Of a stretch of DNA of 64,000 bases, positions 53,670-61,764 are shown one piece after another. Position 1 is the stretch's first letter; every line of letters starts with the position of its first letter. Where the stretch lies: contig CP043547.1 in NCBI GenBank assembly GCA_009664345.1, forward strand, positions 6,166,709 through 6,230,708, written 5' to 3'. The DNA comes from Planctomycetales bacterium 10988. Its GTDB lineage: Bacteria; Planctomycetota; Planctomycetia; Pirellulales; Pb10988. Under the pieces are notes generated by a model. It did no database searches and was not told where the DNA came from. It saw only the letters and a list, made by a program, of their open reading frames with translations. The position numbers and the translations under genes are program-made.

Positions 53670-54096
53670 CTCCTTTTTTACAACACATTTTTTCTTTCTC
53701 CGGCTAAGATTCAGACTTCGACCCAAACCTTCATGATTTTGGGTCTCTTTGAAGCACTTAGACCAACTACTTCTAGATTCTGCTAGAGACATATATTCTT
53801 CCTCCTCTCCATTTCGAAAAGCATCTATGCTTTTTCGTTAGGCAAATCTGTCTCTTCAGATCCTTGCCAACGTCTCTACCCATTCTTCTATAAGCTAAAT
53901 CGACGATTCGAAAACTTGGTATTTACATACTTCTCAATTCTATTTGCTTGAATTATCATACTCCCTATCTGACTTACCGAAATATCTTTTTTAATTGTAT
54001 CTGCGTTTCATGGTCAGCTTCCTCGACGTCTCTACAATAGATCATTGCGAGTATCTCTCTACTTCCCTTTCCCATTAAAGCAGAAAGTTGCCTCCT
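53670..54096. other. T-rich intergenic region after tRNA-Phe
   Basis: About 430 nt, T- and C-rich on the plus strand. A TCCTTTTTT run right after the tRNA may act as its terminator without a strong stem. No gene-like frame; a 91-codon minus-strand frame at 53517-53792 reads through the tRNA and is spurious. Confidence 0.4.
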
Positions 54097-55485
54097 ATGA
54101 GTGAGCCCCGAGTGTTAGTGGTCGATGATGATGAAGGCATTCGACGCTACTGCTCCAGTGCTCTGAAAGCCTTGGGCAGTTATGAGGTTTCTACCACGGA
54201 GAATGGGGAAACCGCACTGAAATTGGTTTCGGAACAAGATTTTGATATTGTCATGGCTGATGTTAATATGCCCAAGCTTGGCGGCCTTGACCTTCTGAAA
54301 GAGCTTCATCAACTCGACCCCGACTTGGTGGTACTCCTGATGACCGGAGAGCCCTCCGTGGATACCGCGGTTGATGCAATTCGTTTAGGGGCCTCGGATT
54401 ACATTCAAAAACCCTTCAGTCCCGAAGACTTAATCTCTCATATTCGTCTTGGTTTGGAAGGTCGCCAACTGCGGCGAGAAAACCAAGTTCTTCGCCGTCA
54501 CATCGAAAAATCGTATGCCTTCGATAATCTGATCGGAGAAAGTGATGCGATTAAAAAGGTCTATCACCTCATCCAGCAAATCTCCCAAACGGATGTCGAT
54601 GTTCTCATCAACGGAGAAACGGGAACCGGGAAAGAAATGGTTGCCCGCTCGTTGCACCGTTTGGGTTCGCGTGCGGAAGGCCCCTTTATTCCGGTGGACT
54701 GCGGGGCGATTCCCGAAAACTTGATGGAAAGCGAATTTTTCGGACATGAACGCGGAGCTTTCACCGGGGCCGATGCGAGAAGTATCGGTTTGATGGAACT
54801 TGCCCAGGAAGGAACCTTTTTTCTTGATGAAGTTGCGGAACTTCCTATCCTCTTACAGGCAAAGCTGTTACGTGCATTACAGGAACGGAAGATTCGCCGC
54901 GTCGGTGGGAAAGAATTCATCAATGCCAATGTCCGTGTGATTGCAGCAACCGGAAAAGACCTGGACGCGATGGTTCGAGAAAATCGATTCCGCCAAGACC
55001 TTTTCTTCCGAATCAATGTCGTTCGCGTCAATCTGCCCCCTCTTCGTGAGCGGGACGGAGATGTGGTTTTGCTGGCAAAATACTACCTCGACAAGTATAG
55101 CAAAGAGTGCAACAAAAAAGTCACACAGTTCAGTTCAGAAGCGTTGGAAGTATTGCAACGCTATCGCTGGCCGGGGAACGTTCGAGAGCTACAAAATGCC
55201 GTCCGTTTTGGCATTACGATGACACTCGATGAGGAAGTAGGCACCGATAATCTCCCTGATTCCGTGGTCTCCGAATCGGGAGCAGGCGGTGGACTCTCTC
55301 CAGATGCTGGTTTTTTTGAACTTCGGGACCAGCACATGGCCCAATTTGAGCAAGAATATCTCGCCCGACTTTTAGAAAATCATCGCGGAAATGTTACTCA
55401 AGCCGCTGAGGATGCCCAAATCCCCGTTGGAACCTATTATCGCCTGATGAAAAAATATGACCTTAAAGCGGGTAGTTTCCGCTAA
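54097..55485 (+). CDS. NtrC-family sigma-54-dependent response regulator (462 aa)
   Basis: Three-domain transcription activator. The receiver (about 5-120) starts PRVLVVDDDEGIRR, with phospho-acceptor Asp in MADVNMP near 53 and YIQKPFSPEDL near its end. The AAA+ sigma-54 domain has GETGTGKEMVARSLHR (Walker A, near 174), GAFTGADARS (the GAFTGA loop that contacts sigma-54, near 221), FLDEVAELP (Walker B) and RWPGNVREL. The Fis-type HTH at the C-terminus is NVTQAAEDAQIPVGTYYRLM. No histidine kinase is adjacent; it is an orphan. The first in-frame start would be TTG at 54088, but ATG 54097 begins the receiver. Confidence 0.95.
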   Translation: MSEPRVLVVDDDEGIRRYCSSALKALGSYEVSTTENGETALKLVSEQDFDIVMADVNMPKLGGLDLLKELHQLDPDLVVLLMTGEPSVDTAVDAIRLGASDYIQKPFSPEDLISHIRLGLEGRQLRRENQVLRRHIEKSYAFDNLIGESDAIKKVYHLIQQISQTDVDVLINGETGTGKEMVARSLHRLGSRAEGPFIPVDCGAIPENLMESEFFGHERGAFTGADARSIGLMELAQEGTFFLDEVAELPILLQAKLLRALQERKIRRVGGKEFINANVRVIAATGKDLDAMVRENRFRQDLFFRINVVRVNLPPLRERDGDVVLLAKYYLDKYSKECNKKVTQFSSEALEVLQRYRWPGNVRELQNAVRFGITMTLDEEVGTDNLPDSVVSESGAGGGLSPDAGFFELRDQHMAQFEQEYLARLLENHRGNVTQAAEDAQIPVGTYYRLMKKYDLKAGSFR

Positions 55486-55686
55486 AGGCATCCCCCTTTC
55501 TTCCCATCACCTCCAACCTCCACTTCACGACTACCAGTTTTCTCTGGTCTTTTTCTCTTTCCAATCTCGCTCTTTCTGCTTGAATTGAAAAAGTTTTGAA
55601 ACTTTTCTCGAAAAGGATGGGTAGCCATAGCGAGCCGATCCAGAGTAGGATCGAAGAAGATTTCACTGACTTTTCAGGAGGAGACA

Positions 55687-58086
55687 ATGGAACCGTTCTC
55701 CACCCCGAAGTGTCATGTACCGTTGTTAGGCAAGAGAAGGAGATTACGAACTACAATGTCTTTTGCACCATTTTGTTTTCGAATCGCGCTAGGGTGTCTG
55801 CTCTGTAGTGTTTTCTCGAATGGGGTCTGGGGAGAGGAATCCCGCCATCCTGAGCCGCTTCCCATCGGTACGAAGATCGAGAATTTCAAACTCTCCGATT
55901 ATCAAGGAAAACAGTTCTCGCTCTCGGAAGTGCCGCAGGGAAATATCGTCGTCGTCTCCTTTTTGGGAACGGAATGCCCGCTCGCGAAAATCTATGGAAA
56001 GCGGCTTTCCGATTTAGCTCAGAAATTTCAGAACAAGAGTGTCTCTTTCTTTGCGATCGATGCCAATCTTCAAGACTCGGTCGACGAGATGGCCGAATTT
56101 GCCGTCACCCACGGTCTCGGCTTTCCCTTTCTCAAAGATCATAACAATGTGATTGCCGATGCGTTTGGAGCGATTCGTACCCCGGAATTTTTCTTGCTCA
56201 ATGAAGAATTCAAGCTCGTTTATCGAGGGCGTTTCGATGATCAGTTCGGTGTCGGTTATCAACGACCCGAGGAAACGCACCAAGATTTAGAACAAGCGAT
56301 TGAAGAAGTCTTGTCCGGCAAAGAAGTGAGCAAGCCGATTACCGAGGTGATGGGTTGTTTTATTGGTCGCGTTCGTGAAGCAGATAAAAATAGCGAAATC
56401 ACCTACGCTTCGCATATCGCTGCCATCTTTAATAAACGCTGTGTGAATTGTCACCGCGAAGGCGAAGTCGCTCCTTTTTCGATGATTTCTTACGATGAAG
56501 TCGCTGGCTGGGGCGAAACGATTGCCGAAGTCATTCGCGATCAACGCATGCCTCCTTGGCACGCGAATCCTGAGTTTGGCTCTTTCATCAATGATGCTCG
56601 GATGCCCGAGCAAGAGAAAGAGATGGTCTATCACTGGGTTGAAGCCGGGATGCCGGCAGGGAATCTCGAAGAAACCCCGGAACTCCCTGAATTCACTGAA
56701 GGATGGAGAATCCCCGAACCTGATGCGGTTTATTATATGTCCGAAAAACCCTTCAAAGTGAAAGCGGAAGGGGAACTGAAATACCAGTACTTCGCCGTCG
56801 ATCCTGGTTTTACCGAAGATAAATATGTGCGAGCTGCCGAATGCCGACCGGGCAACCGTGCGGTCGTTCACCATATTATCGTCGGGGTGAAGCCACCTGG
56901 ACTCGACAAGAAGCCGAAATCCGCCCATGTCGATGTTGATAGCGAATTCCTGGCCGCGACGGCACCTGGAAGTCCTGCGACTCTCCTTCCCAACGGCATG
57001 GCTAAATTAGTACCTGCCGGTTCGCAACTTGTCTTCCAACTGCACTACACGCCCAACGGTTCCGTGCAAATGGATCGCAGTTCGGTCGGCCTGGTCTTTG
57101 CCGATCCGAAAGAAGTTCGCCATATCGTGGGTACCGACAAGGTCGCGAACCACCGTTTTGAGATTCCCCCCCATGATGGGAATCATCGCGTGGAGGCCAA
57201 GAAGCGATTGCATCAGGATGTTCTCATGCTCTCGATGTTCCCACACATGCACCTTCGTGGGAAGGCCTTCCGCATGGAGGCAAGATATCCCGATGGGACT
57301 GAAGAAGTTCTGCTCGATATTCCGAATTACGATTTCAACTGGCAAAATGGTTATGCCTTTCATAAGCCCCGTTTCTTCCCCAAAGGAACATTGATTCGAG
57401 GAATCGCCCATTTCGATAACTCGGAAAACAATCCCGCCAACCCTGATCCGAATTCGAAGGTCACCTGGGGAGATCAAACTTGGGAAGAGATGATGATCGG
57501 CTATTGGGATTACACCCATGCTGAACCGTTGGAAGAAGGTGCTCTCATTCAAGAAGAGGGTGAAGGGCTGAATTCGATCTATCAAGCCACCGTAGCCGCG
57601 ATCCGAGGACGTTGGGGTGAAGGGGCGGTCGAAATGTTGCAAACGGGTCTCGATTCCCCTCGAAACTTCCGCAAGCTAGGCGAAGGACTCCAGCATCAGA
57701 TTCCGAATCTTGATCGCGTTTGCCTCACTAGTTTCGATGGAGATGAAGTTAAGGTCGAATATACCTACTTCTCAAAAGCCAATGCCAAGCAACGGCGGTT
57801 GGCTCCGGCAGGGACGACGATGCCCCAAAAAGCTTCCAAGCTAGCCGATTTCAGTGAGAAGACTGGTCTTACGTTGATCAATCAATTGTCCGAAGAACCT
57901 GGGCAAGACCTCAAGCACATGAGTTCTGTCTATCAATCCAGTCTGCATGTGCCGGTCCATTTCAAAGGGAAGCCGGCGACGCTCAATCTTTGGAGTCAGA
58001 AAGAGAACGCTTTCCCAGAGATGGTCAAGTTCGCCCTGACGCATATTTCGATTTTCTGGAAACCGGATGCGAAAAAGATGCGTTAG
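55687..58086 (+). CDS. Exported redoxin / cytochrome c / copper monooxygenase-like fusion (799 aa)
   Basis: Three functional parts on one exported chain. After a signal peptide (FRIALGCLLCSVFSNGVWG), residues about 55-215 form a peroxiredoxin-like redoxin domain with GTECPLAKIYG (single Cys, CPxxK). A haem-binding CVNCH follows near 250, with the MPPWHA segment downstream. The C-terminal ~400 residues resemble copper type II ascorbate-dependent monooxygenases: VVHHIIVGVKPPG, FQLHYTPNGSVQMD and MFPHMHLRGKAFR provide HH, H and HxMH-type ligands. The arrangement is typical of secreted planctomycete oxidoreductases of unknown substrate. AGGAGGAG precedes the ATG. Confidence 0.85.
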   Translation: MEPFSTPKCHVPLLGKRRRLRTTMSFAPFCFRIALGCLLCSVFSNGVWGEESRHPEPLPIGTKIENFKLSDYQGKQFSLSEVPQGNIVVVSFLGTECPLAKIYGKRLSDLAQKFQNKSVSFFAIDANLQDSVDEMAEFAVTHGLGFPFLKDHNNVIADAFGAIRTPEFFLLNEEFKLVYRGRFDDQFGVGYQRPEETHQDLEQAIEEVLSGKEVSKPITEVMGCFIGRVREADKNSEITYASHIAAIFNKRCVNCHREGEVAPFSMISYDEVAGWGETIAEVIRDQRMPPWHANPEFGSFINDARMPEQEKEMVYHWVEAGMPAGNLEETPELPEFTEGWRIPEPDAVYYMSEKPFKVKAEGELKYQYFAVDPGFTEDKYVRAAECRPGNRAVVHHIIVGVKPPGLDKKPKSAHVDVDSEFLAATAPGSPATLLPNGMAKLVPAGSQLVFQLHYTPNGSVQMDRSSVGLVFADPKEVRHIVGTDKVANHRFEIPPHDGNHRVEAKKRLHQDVLMLSMFPHMHLRGKAFRMEARYPDGTEEVLLDIPNYDFNWQNGYAFHKPRFFPKGTLIRGIAHFDNSENNPANPDPNSKVTWGDQTWEEMMIGYWDYTHAEPLEEGALIQEEGEGLNSIYQATVAAIRGRWGEGAVEMLQTGLDSPRNFRKLGEGLQHQIPNLDRVCLTSFDGDEVKVEYTYFSKANAKQRRLAPAGTTMPQKASKLADFSEKTGLTLINQLSEEPGQDLKHMSSVYQSSLHVPVHFKGKPATLNLWSQKENAFPEMVKFALTHISIFWKPDAKKMR

Positions 58087-58117
58087 ACGCTGCTGAAAAC
58101 GTTTTCTTAAAAAACTG

Positions 58118-58157
58118 AAGCCCGCCTCGGAAAGTTTGTCCGAGGCGGGCTTTTTGT
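58118..58157. terminator. Bidirectional intrinsic terminator between convergent genes
   Basis: Perfect 13-bp stem AAGCCCGCCTCGG (58118-58130) / CCGAGGCGGGCTT (58140-58152) with a 9-nt loop and T run (TTTTTGTTT). It ends the redoxin fusion gene on the plus strand and, less strongly, the GH10-like gene on the minus strand. Confidence 0.93.
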
Positions 58158-58180
58158 TTGACTTGAGAATCAAGCGACCA

Positions 58181-59668
58181 TTATTTGAGATGATATTTTC
58201 GCATCGTTGCCAACGTCGCCAAAGCTGGCTTGGGCCGACCTTCGCTGTTGAAAAGCCCGCCATGGGGATATTCGTGAGGCTGGCCATCGGAGAGCTGATT
58301 CCAGAAGATCCCGTAAACATTTCGTTTGGCCAAGATCAAAGGAATGACCTTTTCCACCCAAGCTCGTTGGGAGATGGGACTCCACCCTTCATGCATTCCA
58401 TTCGGAATCGGTTTATCTTTGCCGTAGGCGTTTGGGTCTTCGGCATCCGAAGTGGGAAAGGTGAGGCTAATATACAGTGGCAAACCTAGAAAACCCCAGA
58501 GATCGAGCAACCGGCTCAGCTCCAACAAGTCACGCTGAGGAGAACCCCCAGGCAAGTAACCTACATTGATTTGGAGATTCACCCCGCTTAATCCGAGTTC
58601 CGCCCGAGCCAAAGCATCCGCAAAATGAATTGGAGAAAGCTCCCATTCATTGTTTTTCATGTACTCGGCCCACGGCTGATCGACCGTGATTAAGTACTCC
58701 GCATTCGGATCGACACGGCGAACGGTCTCGATTGCACGCACCGTAAGGCGGAGTCGCTGCTCTTCATTGAGGCCAAGTGCTTGGCTGACGTTCGTTTTTG
58801 CGGCACATTCCCACAGATTGATCCGATCTCGGAAGCGAGCCACGGTTGTTTCAATATAGTCACTGACGAACGTCATCAAGGTGCTGAAATCATCTTTCCA
58901 TTGCAGCAGCCAATCGGGCAAGCCACTTTCAGAAAGAAAGACCAGCGGTCCTCCCCAAATCGTCAGGCCATTTGTTTCGCCCCATTCCACTTGCTTGTCG
59001 GGAATGGCCCAGTCGTATTGGCCTTCTTGAGATTCAATCTGCCGCCAGTTGAAAGGAATGATGACCGAATTAAAGCTATTGCGGAACTGTCGGGCGGTAA
59101 AATCATCAACCAGATGATCTCCGAAATTGGCACCCAACAAGGTTCCCAATTGCTGATCCTGGCGATGTCTGGCCGCAAGAGCCTGATCGGCGAAGCAACT
59201 GGCCAGCAATTCGGTTGCTTCCAGGGCGATGACCAGAGCTTGATCGGCAGCTTCCACACAAACCTCAGGGTCATGCTGATTGGTGGCTGCCTTGGAGAAA
59301 AGGGTTACCGCACTTTTGATTCGTTCGGTCAAGCGATCCGGGACATGCAAACCGATCGATTGCCAATCGTAGGTTTGATTACGGACTTGATTGATTTTTC
59401 CACGCGCCAACTCAACATGCAAATTATAGGGGGCTTCCCGCTGGCGGAGGGTGGCGGTTCCAAGAATCAGTTCGCCAAACCCTTCAACATACCAGGGGAT
59501 ATAAAAATTTCCCGAGTCTTCGACAGGTCGTTTCATCACGACCATTTCCCCTGTCCAATACGTTTCACTTGGCCAGGGAACCCGATCGTGGCCCGACATG
59601 TAGGCTCGTTCAGCCTTCTCTTGGCTGATTGGTTGAGAGTCGTGGACCTTGAAACGGATCAGGCCCAT
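58181..59668 (-). CDS. GH10 xylanase-like protein with altered catalytic positions (495 aa)
   Basis: The second half (about 195-490) has the GH10/GH-A barrel layout: LLGANFGDHLVDDFTARQFR (strand 1), PFNWRQIESQEGQYDWAIPD (GH10 has ..FNW..I.P..G.Y.W....), HIWGGP-like TIWGGPLVFLSESGLPDW, and a Gln-rich later region. The strand-4 acid/base signature WDVVNE reads LWECAAKTN, and the strand-7 nucleophile signature TELDV reads ISLTFP, so both catalytic Glu residues appear to be missing. The first ~190 residues are a beta domain (MGLIRFKVHDSQPISQ). It may be a carbohydrate-binding pseudo-enzyme. Start at 59668: GAGGAA upstream; no signal peptide visible. Confidence 0.75.
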   Translation of the reverse strand: MGLIRFKVHDSQPISQEKAERAYMSGHDRVPWPSETYWTGEMVVMKRPVEDSGNFYIPWYVEGFGELILGTATLRQREAPYNLHVELARGKINQVRNQTYDWQSIGLHVPDRLTERIKSAVTLFSKAATNQHDPEVCVEAADQALVIALEATELLASCFADQALAARHRQDQQLGTLLGANFGDHLVDDFTARQFRNSFNSVIIPFNWRQIESQEGQYDWAIPDKQVEWGETNGLTIWGGPLVFLSESGLPDWLLQWKDDFSTLMTFVSDYIETTVARFRDRINLWECAAKTNVSQALGLNEEQRLRLTVRAIETVRRVDPNAEYLITVDQPWAEYMKNNEWELSPIHFADALARAELGLSGVNLQINVGYLPGGSPQRDLLELSRLLDLWGFLGLPLYISLTFPTSDAEDPNAYGKDKPIPNGMHEGWSPISQRAWVEKVIPLILAKRNVYGIFWNQLSDGQPHEYPHGGLFNSEGRPKPALATLATMRKYHLK

Positions 59669-60049
59669 AGGGCAAATTCCTCGAAGAGAGCTTTCAAAGA
59701 CGGATGAGCTGAGAGAAGAAAACCAAGAAATTACGATCGTAGGTTTTCCAATAAGGGTTTTCACTACACCCTATATGAACTTTCAATTTGCGAGTCTAGC
59801 CGAGAGACCCCTTAGGTTCAAGAGAGCAGCGGCTAGGTTTTATCGTCAACTTGCTTTCTACAACAAGGATTGTCACAAAATCCACTTTATAGGGAATAAA
59901 TGATGTGTTTTGATTCTCTGGTCGCTGATACCGAAATTTTCTTTTCGCTCTTTGCATAGCTTGGAAGTTCTTCTACGAGTGCATAAAAAAAGGCCAGCGC
60001 GAGGCTGACCTTGAATCGTTTCTCTATGATACTCCCGCCGGGGAAGAAA
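59669..60049. other. Intergenic region between GH10-like and PNPOx-like genes
   Basis: About 380 nt. The promoter of the GH10-like gene should lie here. Its far end holds the terminator of the PNPOx-like gene. No gene-like frame. Confidence 0.4.
59984..60012 (-). terminator. Intrinsic terminator after the PNPOx-like gene
   Basis: On the minus strand AAGGTCAGC pairs with GCTGGCCTT (one G-U pair) around a 5-nt loop and is followed by TTTTTTT. Confidence 0.88.
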
Positions 60050-60544
60050 CTAGATCGTAAGCTTCTTATTTTCCGCTCCGGTATAATCTTCTCCGGTCAT
60101 GTAACTTTTAGCTTTTCCAAAGAGTTGAACCATGCTGCTGGTTTCCACGTCCCAATACTCAGCCTGTGACATTTGCACTTGGATGAGGACAAGGTCTTCG
60201 GCATGAAGGTCCTTCGGACACCAGCGATCGAATTCATCTTTCCAAAGTTTTTGCTTGGCAGCATCATCTTCGATAAAGTGGATCGAGCCGGAGATAGAAA
60301 TATAAGTTTGCTTATCTGGACAAGCAAAACTCACATTTACTTGGGGGTTCGTCTCAAGTTCGTGAATCTTGGCGCTGTTGGGGTCCGAGAAAAAATAAAG
60401 AGCATCTTCCAGCTTTTCATTGGCAACTTGCATCGGTCGACTTCGCAATTGCCCCTGTTCATCCCGGGTGACCAGCATTCCTGTGCCAATTTCTTGAATG
60501 AGATCATTAAGTTTATTCAAGGATTCTTGGTGTGTATCCGTCAT
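60050..60544 (-). CDS. Pyridoxamine 5'-phosphate oxidase-like (general stress protein 26 type) protein (164 aa)
   Basis: Flavin-binding split beta-barrel protein. The N-terminal helix (TDTHQESLNKLNDLIQEIGT) is followed by GMLVTRDEQGQLRSRPMQV, which is the family's flavin-contact strand, then ALYFFSDPNSAKIHELETNP, VNVSFACPDKQTYISISGS and a C-terminal AEYWDVETSSMVQLFGKAKS, the usual end of general stress protein 26 relatives. Likely binds FMN or F420-like cofactor and acts as a small-molecule reductase; substrate unknown. AAGGGA lies 11 nt before the ATG. An inverted repeat in front of the gene may be its operator. Confidence 0.88.
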   Translation of the reverse strand: MTDTHQESLNKLNDLIQEIGTGMLVTRDEQGQLRSRPMQVANEKLEDALYFFSDPNSAKIHELETNPQVNVSFACPDKQTYISISGSIHFIEDDAAKQKLWKDEFDRWCPKDLHAEDLVLIQVQMSQAEYWDVETSSMVQLFGKAKSYMTGEDYTGAENKKLTI

Positions 60545-61148
60545 AAGTTGTATATTCCCTTCAAGTTCTGCGATTAAAATGTGTGAAATAATCAGTATCT
60601 ATCACACATCGTTTCGATTTATCATCAACTTTGAATATGCAAAGCGGATGCCTAGAGTTCTTTGGAGGGAAAACGGGGCCGAATTCTTCTCTTTGCCAGC
60701 CAAAATGTGAGACAAACGACGGTTTCGGGTCCACCTTGTTCAACGGACTACCGGTTCCCGAGCCTTTTCAGTCTCAGTACAACCCCCAAAATGATCATAA
60801 ATCGGGCCACGATCGGGATTTGTCCAATTGACAGAAAGTAACACTTTCGGCATGGTGGGTATTTACCTTGTTAGTCTTTAGACAAAATGAACTTAGGCAG
60901 TAATATAGCCCGGTAAATCCTTTGATCTACCTAGCGGCAAAATGGTAAACGGATGACAGAGTGTCATTCATTCGTTTTTATAGGGAGTAGACTCTCGGTT
61001 TAAAACAACCTAGAAGAGGCTCGGACAGAACTTCTAGATACGTGGAAAAGCCGCTCGCTTTGAGTGTTCCAGGTGATCTTGAATCCGTTTTGTGAGAGCT
61101 TCAAAGCAAACGAGAGCTACATTTTTTGCTATGTTGAGGAGCGACGGA
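60545..61148. other. Divergent intergenic region, PNPOx-like and flavodoxin genes
   Basis: About 600 nt. Contains the perfect inverted repeat TGTGTGA (60580-60586) / TCACACA (60602-60608) 36-64 nt upstream of the PNPOx-like start, and a GAAAGT-AAC-ACTTTC repeat near 60834-60848 just after a TTGACA on the flavodoxin side. Both genes encode flavin proteins, so a shared redox regulator is conceivable (inference). No gene-like frame. Confidence 0.4.
60580..60608. promoter_or_regulatory. Candidate operator: TGTGTGA-N15-TCACACA
   Basis: Perfect 7-bp dyad with half-sites resembling CRP/FNR-family TGTGA/TCACA, but the 15-nt spacing does not fit the usual N6 (within a site) arrangement. Could also be a hairpin in the 5' UTR. 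Position 36-64 nt before the PNPOx-like ATG suits a repressor or activator site. Confidence 0.35.
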
Positions 61149-61679
61149 ATGAAGTTAGCGATCTTCTATGGATCGACCACGGGAAATGTGGAAATGGCCG
61201 CGGAAATGATTCAGGAGCAATTGGGAGACATGGTCTCTCATTTTGCCGATGTGGCCAATTCCGAACCAAAGGAACTTGAAGAGTACGATGTCTTACTCTT
61301 GGGTCTCTCCACTTGGAACATCGGGGAGATGCAAGATGATTGGGCTGATTTCATTCCCAAAATGGATGGACTCAGCCTCAAGGGGAAGAAGATCGCCATG
61401 TTCGGCCAAGGCGATGCTGTCGGCTACCCCGACAATTACTTGGATGCCTTCGGGGAACTTTGGGACAAGTTGAAAGAATGTGGTGCCGATCCGCTGATTG
61501 GTCTCTGGCCCATTGATGAGTATGAATTCAACGAATCGCAAGGACTGACCGAGGATGGAAAGCATTTCCTCGGATTGGGACTTGATGAAGACAACGAACC
61601 CGATCTGACCGAAGAACGCATTCAACGTTGGTTGGTTCAAGTTCTCCAAGAAATCGGAATCGAATTGCCAAGCAGTTAA
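61149..61679 (+). CDS. Flavodoxin, long-chain type (176 aa)
   Basis: Small FMN electron carrier. MKLAIFYGSTTGNVEMAAEM contains the T.TGN phosphate-binding loop (GSTTGN, residues 8-13). LLLGLSTWNIGEMQDDWADF has the Trp contact loop (W near 57) and the long-chain insertion follows GQGDAVGYPDNY (near 88-99), the 90s loop. Length 176 and this insertion fit long-chain flavodoxins. Such proteins often replace ferredoxin under iron limitation. Start at 61149: GAGGAG upstream; the frame from 61092 is not supported. A strong terminator follows. Confidence 0.93.
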   Translation: MKLAIFYGSTTGNVEMAAEMIQEQLGDMVSHFADVANSEPKELEEYDVLLLGLSTWNIGEMQDDWADFIPKMDGLSLKGKKIAMFGQGDAVGYPDNYLDAFGELWDKLKECGADPLIGLWPIDEYEFNESQGLTEDGKHFLGLGLDEDNEPDLTEERIQRWLVQVLQEIGIELPSS

Positions 61680-61705
61680 TTGGCCGAATCCGACACCCAA
61701 AAAAC

Positions 61706-61744
61706 AAAGAACCCCGGAACTGTTCAAATTCCGGGGTTCTTTTT
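61706..61744. terminator. Bidirectional intrinsic terminator, flavodoxin and PPIase genes
   Basis: Perfect 14-bp stem AAAGAACCCCGGAA (61706-61719) / TTCCGGGGTTCTTT (61729-61742), 9-nt loop, T-rich on both outer sides (TTTTT plus; AAAAAAC gives T run on minus). Sits between convergent genes. Confidence 0.94.
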
Positions 61745-61764
61745 TATTGATGACGTTTGAATTA

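Noticed and set aside
53517-53792. 91-codon minus-strand frame through tRNA-Phe
   Set aside because: It reads antisense through a perfect tRNA gene; such overlaps are a known annotation artefact.
58781-59707. 308-codon plus-strand frame opposite the GH10-like gene
   Set aside because: I considered whether the GH10-like gene was the shadow instead, but the minus-strand frame has the barrel pattern and a ribosome binding site, so this one was dropped.
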